Both the position numbers and the translations under genes were made by a program. From NCBI GenBank assembly GCA_900105225.1, contig LT629764.1:198098-262097 (forward strand): 64,000 nucleotides of DNA, given 5' to 3'. The notes below the pieces were generated by a model. The model did no database searches. It had not been told where the DNA came from and was given only the letters and a program-made list of their open reading frames with translations. The first letter of the stretch is position 1. Each line of letters begins with the position of its first letter. Of the stretch, positions 32,405 through 40,976 are shown one piece after another. Origin of the DNA: Paenibacillaceae bacterium GAS479. Its GTDB lineage: Bacteria > Bacillota > Bacilli > Paenibacillales > Paenibacillaceae.

Positions 32405-33829
32405 TCAGTATAGTTGTGTTTCCGAGTTAAAGCCCTCGAGATTCTCCTTCACCCGCTGCAGGAAACGTCCGCAAATGACCCCGTCAAGAATTCGGTGATC
32501 CAGCGACAGACAGATGTTCGCCATCGATCGCACAGCAAGCATGTCATTAATAACGACCGGCCGTTTAACGATCGACTCGAAAGTAATGATCGCCGCCTGC
32601 GGGTAGTTGATGATCGGCTGAGTCAAAATAGCCCCGAACGATCCCGTATTATTCACCGTAAACGTACCGCCCTGCACATCGTCCAGCCGCAGCTTGCCCT
32701 CTCGTGTTTTGCGAGCAAGCGTCTCAATCTCATGAGCGAGACCAGCGATATTTTTCTGGTCGGCGTTTCTTATAACCGGGGTTACAACGGAATCCTCCGT
32801 ACCTACCGACAGCGATATATTGATATCACGTTTGACGATAATTTTATCGACTGCCCAAACCGAGTTGATGATCGGGAAATCCTTAATTGCATTGACGACC
32901 GCCTTGATGAAAAAGGACAAATACGTCAGATTCGTTCCCTCGCGCTTTATAAACTCGTCCTTGAGCTTGCTGCGCAGAACGACCAGGTTGGTCACGTCCA
33001 CCTCGATCATCATCCAGCCATGCGGGATCTCATTCACGCTCTGGCGCATCCGTGAGGCAATTGTATTGCGCACCGGTGTCACGTCGATGAAATATTCTCC
33101 GCGACCCGGAACTTGCTGCGCCTCTACCTCGATCTTCGGAACACGCGGCGGCTCAGTAAGATGCAAGCCTGTGCTGCGTACCGGCCCTTGCGGTTCAATA
33201 ATGCGATCACCCGGCTGTATCGCCGGCTGTGCAGGAGCTGTGGCTGCTGAAGCTGCCGCTGAGGACGCCTCACGGCCAGTAACCTGGCTCTGCGTCGCCT
33301 TGCCGCCCCCTGCGACAAAGGCCAGAATGTCTTTGCGCGTCACACGCCCGCCCGCGCCTGTACCCGGCACATCGGCGGGGTTGATGTTATGCTGCGCTGA
33401 CAATTGCAATACAGCTGGGGAGTAACGCCCCCGCATGCTGACATCGCCAAGCTCCGGCCGCGCCGCGCTGGCAGACAAACCTGCGCGATTCGTCGCCTCG
33501 CCGGACGATGGTCCTGCTCCCACTGAAGCTGTAGTCGCCGCTTGAGATGCAGCTTGAGCTGAAGTTGCAGCTTGATCCGCTTCAACCTCGATCAAGCAGA
33601 TCGGCGTGCCAACATCGACCGTTTCGCCAGCGCCTACGAGCAGCTTGACGAGCGTGCCCTTAATTGTCGAAGGAATCTCGGCTCCAACTTTCTCCGTTAT
33701 GATTTCACATAACGGTTCATACATGCCTACCGAATCGCCGGGCTGCTTCAGCCAACGCTCGATGGTGGCGTTCACGACCGATTCCGCCAGCTGGGGCATG
33801 ACGATCTCTTGAACAGTTCCTGCTTTCAT
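32405..33829 (-). CDS. bkdB: Branched-chain 2-oxoacid dehydrogenase E2 (dihydrolipoyl acyltransferase)
   Basis: Core of the complex making branched acyl-CoAs from valine, leucine and isoleucine oxoacids, the primers of branched fatty acids. The 474-residue protein has one lipoyl domain (Lys47 in ITEKVGAE), an Ala/Gln-rich linker, a peripheral-subunit-binding domain (about 139-171, VLQLSAQHNINPADVPGTG), a second linker and the catalytic domain with DHRILDG. Order lpdV-bkdAA-bkdAB-bkdB matches B. subtilis. Specificity is inferred from position between spo0A and nudF. Confidence 0.9.
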   Translation of the reverse strand: MKAGTVQEIVMPQLAESVVNATIERWLKQPGDSVGMYEPLCEIITEKVGAEIPSTIKGTLVKLLVGAGETVDVGTPICLIEVEADQAATSAQAASQAATTASVGAGPSSGEATNRAGLSASAARPELGDVSMRGRYSPAVLQLSAQHNINPADVPGTGAGGRVTRKDILAFVAGGGKATQSQVTGREASSAAASAATAPAQPAIQPGDRIIEPQGPVRSTGLHLTEPPRVPKIEVEAQQVPGRGEYFIDVTPVRNTIASRMRQSVNEIPHGWMMIEVDVTNLVVLRSKLKDEFIKREGTNLTYLSFFIKAVVNAIKDFPIINSVWAVDKIIVKRDINISLSVGTEDSVVTPVIRNADQKNIAGLAHEIETLARKTREGKLRLDDVQGGTFTVNNTGSFGAILTQPIINYPQAAIITFESIVKRPVVINDMLAVRSMANICLSLDHRILDGVICGRFLQRVKENLEGFNSETQLY

Positions 33830-33913
33830 CGTATCGCTCCTTGCCGTGGACAGCTTTAGGTCTAATCGACAGTGCTGTCAAACGGATGCATTATGCGTAG
33901 AACTTGCGGCGCA

Positions 33914-34897
33914 TCAGTAGAGAGCCAGCTCTCTCATCGCCTCAAGCACTTTATCTTTGTTCAACATGAAAAATTTCTCTCCAGGTGGGTTGATCGGCAT
34001 CGCTGGCACGTCTGGCCCGCATAACCGGCGGATTGGCGCGTCGAGCTCATACAACATCTCTTCGGCGATGATGGCCGACACTTCCGCTCCAATGCCGCCC
34101 GTTTTGTTGTCCTCATGAATGATCAGAACCTTACCGGTACGACGTACTGCCTCAAGGATCCCTTGCTTGTCCAGCGGCTGAAGCGTGCGCAAATCAAGAA
34201 TATGGGCGTTAATGCCCTCTTCGGCGAGCTCTTCCGCGGCCTGCATAGCGAAATGAAGCGGCAGGCTGTAGCTGATGACAGTAATGTCATCCCCTTCGCG
34301 CAGCACATTGGATTTGCCGATCTCGACCTCATAATCCCCTTCGGGAACAGGTCCGGTAATCAGGCGGTAGCATTTTTTATTTTCAAAAAAGAGGACCGGA
34401 TCAGGATCGCGAATAGCGGCTAACAGCAGCCCCTTCGCATCAGCAGGCGTGAATGGCGCCACAATTTTCAATCCCGGCGTGCCGAAAAAGACCGATTCCG
34501 GACATTGAGAATGGTACAGCCCGCCAAAAATGCCGCCGCCAATCGGAGCGCGAATGACAACTGGACAGCTCCAATCATTGTTGGACCGGTAACGGATTTT
34601 GGCCGCTTCGCTAATGATCTGATTTGTCGCCGGGAACATGAAATCGGAATACTGCATCTCGGCAATCGGCTTCATCCCATACATAGCCGCGCCGATAGCC
34701 ACGCCTGCGATAGCTGACTCCGACAGCGGAGTATCCATGACACGAGTCTCGCCGAACTGCTCCTGCAGCCCTTTGGTCGTCGTAAATACGCCGCCCTTGA
34801 CCCCAACATCCTCACCTAGTACGAACACATCTGGATCGCGCTCCATCTCCTCTTTCATGGCAACACGAATCGCTTCTATATAGTCCATAACCGGCAT
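33914..34897 (-). CDS. bkdAB: Branched-chain 2-oxoacid dehydrogenase E1, beta subunit
   Basis: Forms the thiamine-dependent E1 with the alpha subunit. From ATG at MPVMDYIEA (AGGAGGG 9 bases ahead) it has 327 residues, the normal length. The family's N-terminal pyrimidine-binding half (LGEDVGVKGGVF, DTPLSESAIAGVAIGAA) and C-terminal transketolase domain (SYSLPLHFAMQAAEELAEEG) are both visible. It starts 2 bases after the alpha-subunit stop. Confidence 0.92.
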   Translation of the reverse strand: MPVMDYIEAIRVAMKEEMERDPDVFVLGEDVGVKGGVFTTTKGLQEQFGETRVMDTPLSESAIAGVAIGAAMYGMKPIAEMQYSDFMFPATNQIISEAAKIRYRSNNDWSCPVVIRAPIGGGIFGGLYHSQCPESVFFGTPGLKIVAPFTPADAKGLLLAAIRDPDPVLFFENKKCYRLITGPVPEGDYEVEIGKSNVLREGDDITVISYSLPLHFAMQAAEELAEEGINAHILDLRTLQPLDKQGILEAVRRTGKVLIIHEDNKTGGIGAEVSAIIAEEMLYELDAPIRRLCGPDVPAMPINPPGEKFFMLNKDKVLEAMRELALY

Positions 34898-34899
34898 GA

Positions 34900-35922
34900 T
34901 TAATATCCCTCCTGTGGCGCATCGCCCGCGTATACATGCCAAAGGGTGCTCTCCGGAGTCGGGAACGGGGCTTCATCCGCATAACGAGTCGCCTCATCCA
35001 TCTCTTGCCGGATAACCGCAGCCAGTTCTTCTTCTTGCTGCTCGCTCCATATGCCAGACTGGATCAGGTATTGTTTGAAAGCGATCACGCCGTCGCGGGC
35101 GCGGTTCTCCTCCACTTCCTCCTTCGTGCGGTAAGCCAAATCGTTATCCGAGGTCGAATGAGGCGACAAACGATACATCATCGCTTCGATCAGCGTTGGC
35201 CCCTCGCCGGACAAGGCGCGTTCTCTAGCTTCCTTGACCGTTTGGAAAACGGCTAATGCATCGTTGCCATCCACTCGCAATCCCGTAAAGCCATAACCAA
35301 GCGCGCGATCCGCTACTTTTCCGCCAAGCTGCTTGTGAACAGGGACAGAAATGGCGTATTGGTTGTTTTCGCACATCAGAATAACCGGTAGTTTATGCAC
35401 ACCTGCAAAGTTGCAACCTTCATGGAAGTCGCCCTGATTGCTCGATCCTTCCCCAAAAGTAACAAAACTGACAAGCTTCTCGCCCTTCATCTTGGCCGCT
35501 AAAGCGATGCCGACAGCATGAGGGACTTGGGTCGTAACCGGTGAAGAACCAGTCACTATCCTTAGCTTTTTATGGCCGAAATGGCCTGGCATTTGCCGGC
35601 CGCCGCTTGCTGGATCTTCCGCTTTGGCGAATACCGAAAGCATCAGTTCACGCAGCGTCATTCCGACGGACAGGACGAATCCATAATCCCGGTAATACGG
35701 CAGAAAATAATCCTCTTCTCGGTTCAGCGCCCAAGCAGCCGCTACCTGAGCAGCCTCTTGGCCGATGCCAGAGACATGGAAATTGATTTTTCCCGCTCTC
35801 TGCAGCAACAGCACTCGCTCATCAAACATACGGGCGCTCTTCATCATCGAATACATATCGATGGCATCCTGATCAGACAGGCCTAACTCGTGATGCCGTA
35901 ATTCAACCTGTGGTCGGCTCAT
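34900..35922 (-). CDS. bkdAA: Branched-chain 2-oxoacid dehydrogenase E1, alpha subunit
   Basis: Binds thiamine diphosphate and decarboxylates the oxoacid. The 340-residue protein has the TPP motif from GEGSSNQGDFHEG to CENNQYAIS, and the substrate/phosphorylation-loop region YRLSPHSTSDND. ATG has AGAGGAGG ahead. It follows lpdV by 101 bases, slightly more than the tight spacing of the rest. Confidence 0.93.
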   Translation of the reverse strand: MSRPQVELRHHELGLSDQDAIDMYSMMKSARMFDERVLLLQRAGKINFHVSGIGQEAAQVAAAWALNREEDYFLPYYRDYGFVLSVGMTLRELMLSVFAKAEDPASGGRQMPGHFGHKKLRIVTGSSPVTTQVPHAVGIALAAKMKGEKLVSFVTFGEGSSNQGDFHEGCNFAGVHKLPVILMCENNQYAISVPVHKQLGGKVADRALGYGFTGLRVDGNDALAVFQTVKEARERALSGEGPTLIEAMMYRLSPHSTSDNDLAYRTKEEVEENRARDGVIAFKQYLIQSGIWSEQQEEELAAVIRQEMDEATRYADEAPFPTPESTLWHVYAGDAPQEGY

Positions 35923-36023
35923 GGAAGAACCTCCTCTTCATTCCAGGTTTAATACCTGGTACTAATACTTGATAGTAGTATTATAACGCTGAAAGCGATA
36001 AAAGGAAACCTTTGCCGCAAGGC

Positions 36024-37451
36024 CTAAAAATTCAACGCTTTGCCGTTTATCGCGAGCATTGCTTCGCCTAACGCTTCTGACAGACTCGGATGTGGATGGA
36101 AGCTCGATCCGACTTCCCAAGGAACTGCATCCAAATATTGCGCCAGCGATGCTTCTGCAATCAGCTCGGTCACATGCGCCCCAACCATATGAACTCCAAG
36201 TAGATCCTGGCTGTCTCTGTCAGAAATCACCTTTACAAACCCTTCCGTGTCGCCTTGCACGATCGCTTTGGCAATAGCAGCGAATGGAATTTTGGCCACA
36301 ACAGGATCATGCCCTTTGGCACGGGCTTGCTCCTCGGTATAACCGACGCTGGCTGTTTCCGGACGGCTGTACACGCACCGCGGAATACGATGATCAGCAA
36401 GCGGCTGTGGATCAAGACCTAGCAAATGCTCCACTGCAAAAATTCCTTCATGAGCGGCTGCATGGGCAAGCTGAACACCACCCGTTACATCGCCGATAGC
36501 ATAGATATGCGGCTCACCAGTCTGAAGAGTTGCTTTAACTTTGATCCATCCATTTTGAACTGCAATATCCGTGTTTTCCAGACCAATGCTTTCAACATTC
36601 GCCTGCCTGCCCACCGAGACGAGCAGCTTGTCCGCAGTGAGAATTTCTTCGTTTTCACCAATCTTCGCTGTAATCGATACACCAGCATCGCCAATTACGA
36701 GCGAGTTGGCTTGAATTGCCGCCCCAGTCAGGATGCGCACGCCGCGAGAGCCCAGCGCCTTGGCTATAGCAGCCGATACATCCGGATCCTCTGCTGGCAG
36801 CAGACGAGAAGCAGCTTCAACTAACGTGACTTTCGTTCCGAAGTCGCTCAGCATGCTTGCCCATTCAACGCCGATAACCCCACCACCTGCAATGAGAAGC
36901 GTTTCCGGCAAGGCTTCCAACTTCAGAGCGTCGTCGCTAGTAAGCAAATGAACACCATCTGCCTCAAGTCCTGGTAATTGACGAGGTCTGGAGCCCGTTG
37001 CAACGATCAGATGGCGGGAGACGACCGATTCCATCTCACCATTATCAAGCTCAACAGCAAGTGAACCACTCTTCGGAGAAAAGATCGAAGGACCGACAAT
37101 TCTTCCTTTACCGTAAATGACTTCAATACCGTGCTTTTTCATCAGCTGAATGAGCCCGCGATGCAACTGTTCAACCGTCTTTTCCTTGCGGGCCTGGACA
37201 GCACTGAAATCCAGTTTGAACGCTTCCCGATCGATTTTGATTCCATATGTATCGGCATGCAGCAGGGAGGCATAAACCTCTGCGCTTCGCAGCAAAGCTT
37301 TGCTTGGAATACAACCTTGGTGAAGGCAGGTTCCTCCCAATTGACTCCGTTCAACGATCGCAACCTTTTTCCCTTCCTGAGCAGCCCTAATTGCAGCCGT
37401 GTAACCACCAGGGCCGCCTCCGAGCACAGCAACATCCACTTGAATTGGCAT
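36024..37451 (-). CDS. lpdV: Dihydrolipoyl dehydrogenase (E3)
   Basis: Reoxidises the lipoyl arm of E2 with NAD+. From ATG at MPIQVDVAV (GGAAAGGGAAAG ahead) it has 475 residues. The FAD motif GGGPGGYTAAIRAAQ, redox pair GGTCLHQGCIPSK, NAD-binding GGGVIGVEWASMLSDFG and C-terminal HPHPSLSEA base motif are all present. First gene of the bkd cluster. No ptb, bcd or buk genes precede it, unlike B. subtilis. Confidence 0.94.
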   Translation of the reverse strand: MPIQVDVAVLGGGPGGYTAAIRAAQEGKKVAIVERSQLGGTCLHQGCIPSKALLRSAEVYASLLHADTYGIKIDREAFKLDFSAVQARKEKTVEQLHRGLIQLMKKHGIEVIYGKGRIVGPSIFSPKSGSLAVELDNGEMESVVSRHLIVATGSRPRQLPGLEADGVHLLTSDDALKLEALPETLLIAGGGVIGVEWASMLSDFGTKVTLVEAASRLLPAEDPDVSAAIAKALGSRGVRILTGAAIQANSLVIGDAGVSITAKIGENEEILTADKLLVSVGRQANVESIGLENTDIAVQNGWIKVKATLQTGEPHIYAIGDVTGGVQLAHAAAHEGIFAVEHLLGLDPQPLADHRIPRCVYSRPETASVGYTEEQARAKGHDPVVAKIPFAAIAKAIVQGDTEGFVKVISDRDSQDLLGVHMVGAHVTELIAEASLAQYLDAVPWEVGSSFHPHPSLSEALGEAMLAINGKALNF

Positions 37452-37667
37452 TGCATCTTTCCCTTTCCGAAGCACGGACAGGCCGCGCAGTTTGTATAAA
37501 TGTTAAAACTCTTTTCATAAAGCTAGTGAATATTGTACCTTTTTTACCGGCTGAATAACACTACATGGACAAGGAAGCTCATGTTGAAGTATGATTAAAC
37601 GAGCTAAACTTGCATCTTGAGTTGTATATCTTAAGACGCATACAGGCTGGATTAAGGAGAGAACACC

Positions 37668-37952
37668 ATGAAAGTTGTCATTTCCAGGTTTGTTGCTATT
37701 CTTATTCTTGTCATACCTGGCATAATCGCCTGTTACGGTTTTTTGCAGATGAAAAGTGCCACCTTTGATTATTTGGCGGAATTCGGCAACGACTCCGTCA
37801 TACCGGACTTCAATTGGATTACGTTCATCATTGGCTTTATTCTGTTCGTTATCGGAATCGGTTTCATTGGCGGTTGGATTTTCTTCCGTGATCGCAAGCA
37901 TAATTATGTTGCTCCACGCTTCAAAAAGAAACGTCCAAGACCCAACGTTTGA
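37668..37952 (+). CDS. DUF2627 membrane protein (YqzF-like)
   Basis: A 94-residue protein with two membrane segments (about residues 7-25 and 50-72) and a strongly basic tail (RFKKKRPRP). It matches the small DUF2627 proteins encoded next to bkd genes in Bacillus; function unknown. ATG has AAGGAGAG upstream. It diverges from lpdV and precedes the coat-like gene. The 190 bases before it hold no gene. Confidence 0.8.
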   Translation: MKVVISRFVAILILVIPGIIACYGFLQMKSATFDYLAEFGNDSVIPDFNWITFIIGFILFVIGIGFIGGWIFFRDRKHNYVAPRFKKKRPRPNV

Positions 37953-38033
37953 TCTAATAAGGCTATGGCACAAGCAAATTCCTACTCCTCCTCGTACTAT
38001 ACAATTATCCGAGAAGGAAAGGAGCTGCTTTAA

Positions 38034-38399
38034 ATGTGCTGCCGTTGCAAAAGATTTTGTCCTACTGAGACCGTTGTTGGCCCCGTTGAAACAGTATACC
38101 GCGATGTTTATTGTCCTCAAAAGATAAGAGTAATTAACCCTATTGAGGTCGTAACTCGCTACAACTGTGTTCCTGTTCGCTGCGTTGAGAATAGGTATTT
38201 CTACCGCGACGAAAGAGTCGAACCGGTTCCGGTTCCACTTCCAGAACCAATTCCAACACCATTTGTTTATGGACGAGAAGAAAATGCTTATGATCAAGGC
38301 GTTTTTAATGCTGAACAAATTGACTATGCTAATGGTCCTACTATTTCCCGCAAAAAATCCAAAGCTAAAAAATCTTCAAAATCCCGTTCCAAAAAATAA
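38034..38399 (+). CDS. CotD-like spore coat protein, Lys-rich tail
   Basis: A 121-residue low-complexity protein with three parts: an N-terminal Cys-rich half (CCRCKRFC, later NCVPVRC) with repeated P-x-E-x-V-x-x-Y/I patterns, a Pro-rich linker (VPVPLPEPIPTP), and a tail of Lys/Ser pairs. The first half resembles CotD-family inner coat proteins, which are also Cys- and Pro-rich. ATG has GGAAAGGAG upstream, and a perfect terminator follows. Coat function is inferred from composition and the spo0A neighbour. Confidence 0.65.
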   Translation: MCCRCKRFCPTETVVGPVETVYRDVYCPQKIRVINPIEVVTRYNCVPVRCVENRYFYRDERVEPVPVPLPEPIPTPFVYGREENAYDQGVFNAEQIDYANGPTISRKKSKAKKSSKSRSKK

Positions 38400-38412
38400 C
38401 CTTAATCACTTG

Positions 38413-38461
38413 GAAACAGAAACCGTTGGGCCTCAGCCCAACGGTTTCTGTTTTTCTTTTT
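38413..38461 (+). terminator. Strong terminator after the coat-like gene
   Basis: ACAGAAACCGTTGGGC and GCCCAACGGTTTCTGT form a perfect 16-bp stem with a 4-base loop, followed by TTTTCTTTTT. It also stands between this gene and the convergent spo0A. Confidence 0.93.
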
Positions 38462-38511
38462 AGCGGTGAAAAATCGCCTGAATTTCGAGCAAAATTTAAT
38501 TCACCTTAATT

Positions 38512-39336
38512 TCAGCTCACCTTATGCTCAATACGCAGCTTATCAGCGACCATCGCAATGAACTCACTATTAGTCGGTTTTGACTTACTTATGTTGATCG
38601 TATAGCCGAACAGATGGCTGATGCTGTCGATGTTGCCGCGCGTCCAAGCGACTTCAATCGCGTGACGGATAGCACGTTCAACGCGGGAAGGAGTCGTTTT
38701 GAACTTCTCCGCAATCGCCGGGTATAGCGTTTTCGTAATTGCGCCTAAAATTTCAATATTGTTGTAAACCATCGTAATCGCTTCACGGAGATACTGATAC
38801 CCTTTAATATGTGCAGGAACACCTATTTCATGAATTATGCTCGTAATATTAGCATCCAAATTTTTGCCCTTAGCAATCGGTACAACATTGGACTTGATCA
38901 AAGAAGAAGCACTGGAGAAGGCACTGGATGACGACGATGTCGACATTACATTTTGATTGCCGACCAATTGACGAACTCGGTTAGCAAGCATTTCCATATC
39001 AAACGGTTTCAGAATGTAATATGATGCGCCAAGCTGAACCGCTTTTTGTGTAATATTTTCTTGTCCGAATGCCGTAAGCATAATGATTTTGGGCATCGGT
39101 TGAATACTGCTTTCGCGTAAACGCTCCAAAACGCCAAGACCGTCAAGATGAGGCATAATGATATCCAGAATCAGTACATCTGGAATACGATCTGTTTCCT
39201 TGAGCAGACGCAGCACTTCTTCACCGTTGTAGGCAATACCAGTTACTTCCATATCATCCTGCTCGGAGATATATTCGGACAATAAATTGGTAAATTCACG
39301 GTTATCATCGGCCAGTAATACTTCAATCTTAGGCAA
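38512..39336 (-). CDS. spo0A: Sporulation master regulator Spo0A
   Basis: The phosphorelay response regulator that commits cells to sporulation. The 274-residue protein has a receiver domain with phospho-Asp58 (LILDIIMP), acidic pocket Asp10-Asp11, and Lys in ILKPFD. A Ser-rich linker (about 132-145) leads to the DNA-binding domain, with the recognition helix in [17 protein letters not shown]. The start is TTG behind AAGGAGG. The upstream region has three 0A boxes and a sigma-H-like promoter. Confidence 0.97.
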   Translation of the reverse strand: MPKIEVLLADDNREFTNLLSEYISEQDDMEVTGIAYNGEEVLRLLKETDRIPDVLILDIIMPHLDGLGVLERLRESSIQPMPKIIMLTAFGQENITQKAVQLGASYYILKPFDMEMLANRVRQLVGNQNVMSTSSSSSAFSSASSLIKSNVVPIAKGKNLDANITSIIHEIGVPAHIKGYQYLREAITMVYNNIEILGAITKTLYPAIAEKFKTTPSRVERAIRHAIEVAWTRGNIDSISHLFGYTINISKSKPTNSEFIAMVADKLRIEHKVS

Positions 39337-39388
39337 GGTGGATCCTCCTTCATCACGTTAAGATAGTCTGTTATTTTGCTTATTATAT

Positions 39389-39417
39389 CGATTCGACAGC
39401 TCAGATTGATTTCCTTC
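39389..39417 (-). promoter_or_regulatory. Sigma-H-type promoter of spo0A
   Basis: Minus strand GAAGGAAAT, 11 bases, GTCGAATCG fits the sigma-H pattern RnAGGAwWW and RnnGAATww apart from the last -10 bases. It lies 50-80 bases before the TTG start and overlaps a 0A box, as the B. subtilis sporulation-phase promoter does. Confidence 0.6.
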
Positions 39418-39509
39418 TGTCGAATATTATTTTTCTTTCTTTTTTCAACTTGATTATGTATAATAAATAATTTACTACATTTGTTGACCTTATGAGATAT
39501 TTTTCGACA
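39392..39509. promoter_or_regulatory. Three Spo0A boxes upstream of spo0A
   Basis: Exact 0A boxes (TGTCGAA or its complement TTCGACA) occur at 39392-39398, 39418-39424 and 39503-39509. Three exact 7-mers in about 120 bases argues for autoregulation, established for B. subtilis spo0A. Confidence 0.78.
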
Positions 39510-39521
39510 CATAAACAACAA

Positions 39522-39556
39522 AAATCTCAGGGCTTAAGCAGCCTTGAGATTTTTGT
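39522..39556 (-). terminator. Rho-independent terminator at the end of spoIVB
   Basis: Minus strand AATCTCA-GGC and GCC-TGAGATT (one mismatch) followed by TTTTTG. The left arm overlaps the last codons of spoIVB. Confidence 0.85.
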
Positions 39557-40859
39557 TAGCTGTTCGCAACATAATGCCAGCATCTTGAAGCATCCATTCA
39601 ATGAAACATCCATATCCCGATGAAGGATCATTGACAAATACATGGGTTACAGCTCCAATTAATTTACCATTTTGAATGATTGGACTGCCTGACATTCCCT
39701 GTACAATACCGCCAGTCAGTTCCAGTAATTTAGGATCGGTAACTTTAATAACCATTCCTTTTGTTGCAGGTTGCTTCTGCTTACTTACATGACTGATTTG
39801 AACTTTGAAACGTTCAACTTTCTGTCCATTTAGGACGGTAAGAATTTCAGCTGGACCTTCTTGCACCTCTTCAGAAAAAGCGACTGGAACTGCTTCGGAC
39901 TGATAACTATGACCTGGAAGCTGCCCCATCTTGCCAAATATGCCGAATGGCGTATTACGTTCGATATTACCCAAAATATTCGCTTCATTTACAAATGTAG
40001 CTCGCTTTTCTCCTGGCTCACCGTTCTGACTTTTGTTAATCGACGTAACATTGGATTCTAATATCTGACCTTCGCCGACTTCAATTGCCGTACCTGTGTC
40101 GAGATCAGTAATTACATGACCTAATGCACCATAGACGCCTTGATCAGGAGCAAAGAAGGTCAACGTACCAACACCAGCAGCTGAATCGCGAATATACAAT
40201 CCAATCCTCCATGCACTATCCTCATAGTCGTAAGCAGGTTTGAGCTTGACGTTCATAAGTTTTCCTGAACGTTTGATTGTTAGCTTCATCGAATGCTGAT
40301 TGCTTCCTGCTTGTTCGGTGTACTTTGCAATTTGCTTAACTTCGCGAACTCTGTGACCGTCAATTTCCATAATCAGATCGCCTAGACGGATGCCAGCTAT
40401 CTCTCCCGGAGAAACTTTAGTATCGGCTTTTTCATGTACAAGATGATGGCCAACAACAAGGACACCGGAGGACTTCACTTTGACACCAATGGTTTGTCCA
40501 CCTGGTATCACCTTAAGATCAGGGACGACATCAACATGAACCGTTTTAAAAGGAATTTTGCCAAACAGCTTCAGGGACATTGTAGCTCGACCGCTGTGAT
40601 GCGGCTCGATGGAAATCGGCTTTTTCAAATCAAGCACTTGGCGATGCTCAGCTTTCCCGTTTACATGAAGGATGTTGGAATCCACCGTCATGTCCGCATG
40701 GACAGGCATGTTGTATTCCAGCCGTTTCAATTGCCCGGAGAACAAACGCAGTTCATTCGGAAACGAGGCATAATTCAGGAACGGACTGGAGATGCCGATC
40801 ATGCAAACGAAGAATACGAGAACTAATCCGAACCACCGCTTCCGCTGGTTGGCGTTCAT
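39534..40859 (-). CDS. spoIVB: SpoIVB signalling peptidase
   Basis: A serine peptidase secreted from the forespore that cleaves SpoIVFA to trigger sigma-K activation. From ATG at MNANQRKRW (GGGAGCG ahead) the product has 441 residues: a membrane anchor (about 10-27), a PDZ domain (about 110-190, SPGEIAGIRLGDLIMEIDG) and the S55 domain with catalytic Ser in GIVQGMSGSPII and His in YGALGHVITD. It lies between recN and spo0A as in B. subtilis. A longer in-frame reading to 40907 lacks a good ribosome site. Confidence 0.94.
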   Translation of the reverse strand: MNANQRKRWFGLVLVFFVCMIGISSPFLNYASFPNELRLFSGQLKRLEYNMPVHADMTVDSNILHVNGKAEHRQVLDLKKPISIEPHHSGRATMSLKLFGKIPFKTVHVDVVPDLKVIPGGQTIGVKVKSSGVLVVGHHLVHEKADTKVSPGEIAGIRLGDLIMEIDGHRVREVKQIAKYTEQAGSNQHSMKLTIKRSGKLMNVKLKPAYDYEDSAWRIGLYIRDSAAGVGTLTFFAPDQGVYGALGHVITDLDTGTAIEVGEGQILESNVTSINKSQNGEPGEKRATFVNEANILGNIERNTPFGIFGKMGQLPGHSYQSEAVPVAFSEEVQEGPAEILTVLNGQKVERFKVQISHVSKQKQPATKGMVIKVTDPKLLELTGGIVQGMSGSPIIQNGKLIGAVTHVFVNDPSSGYGCFIEWMLQDAGIMLRTANKNLKAA

Positions 40860-40911
40860 GATCTCACGCTCCCTGTAGTTCCATCGCTTGACGATTGGTC
40901 TCGCCAATTGC

Positions 40912-40926
40912 GTACCTATAAGGTAC
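40912..40926. promoter_or_regulatory. Palindrome upstream of spoIVB
   Basis: GTACCT-ATA-AGGTAC is a perfect 15-base dyad about 50 bases before the spoIVB start. It may be an operator or chance; no protein is assigned. Confidence 0.3.
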
Positions 40927-40976
40927 CCCGCCCCCCCTGATTTATGTCCGATAAAACATTCCCTGAATGCCTGCCA

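Noticed and set aside
37515-38318. 267-residue minus-strand ORF opposite DUF2627 and the coat-like gene
   Set aside because: Antisense to two genes with good starts and a terminator; its composition is that of a shadow frame.
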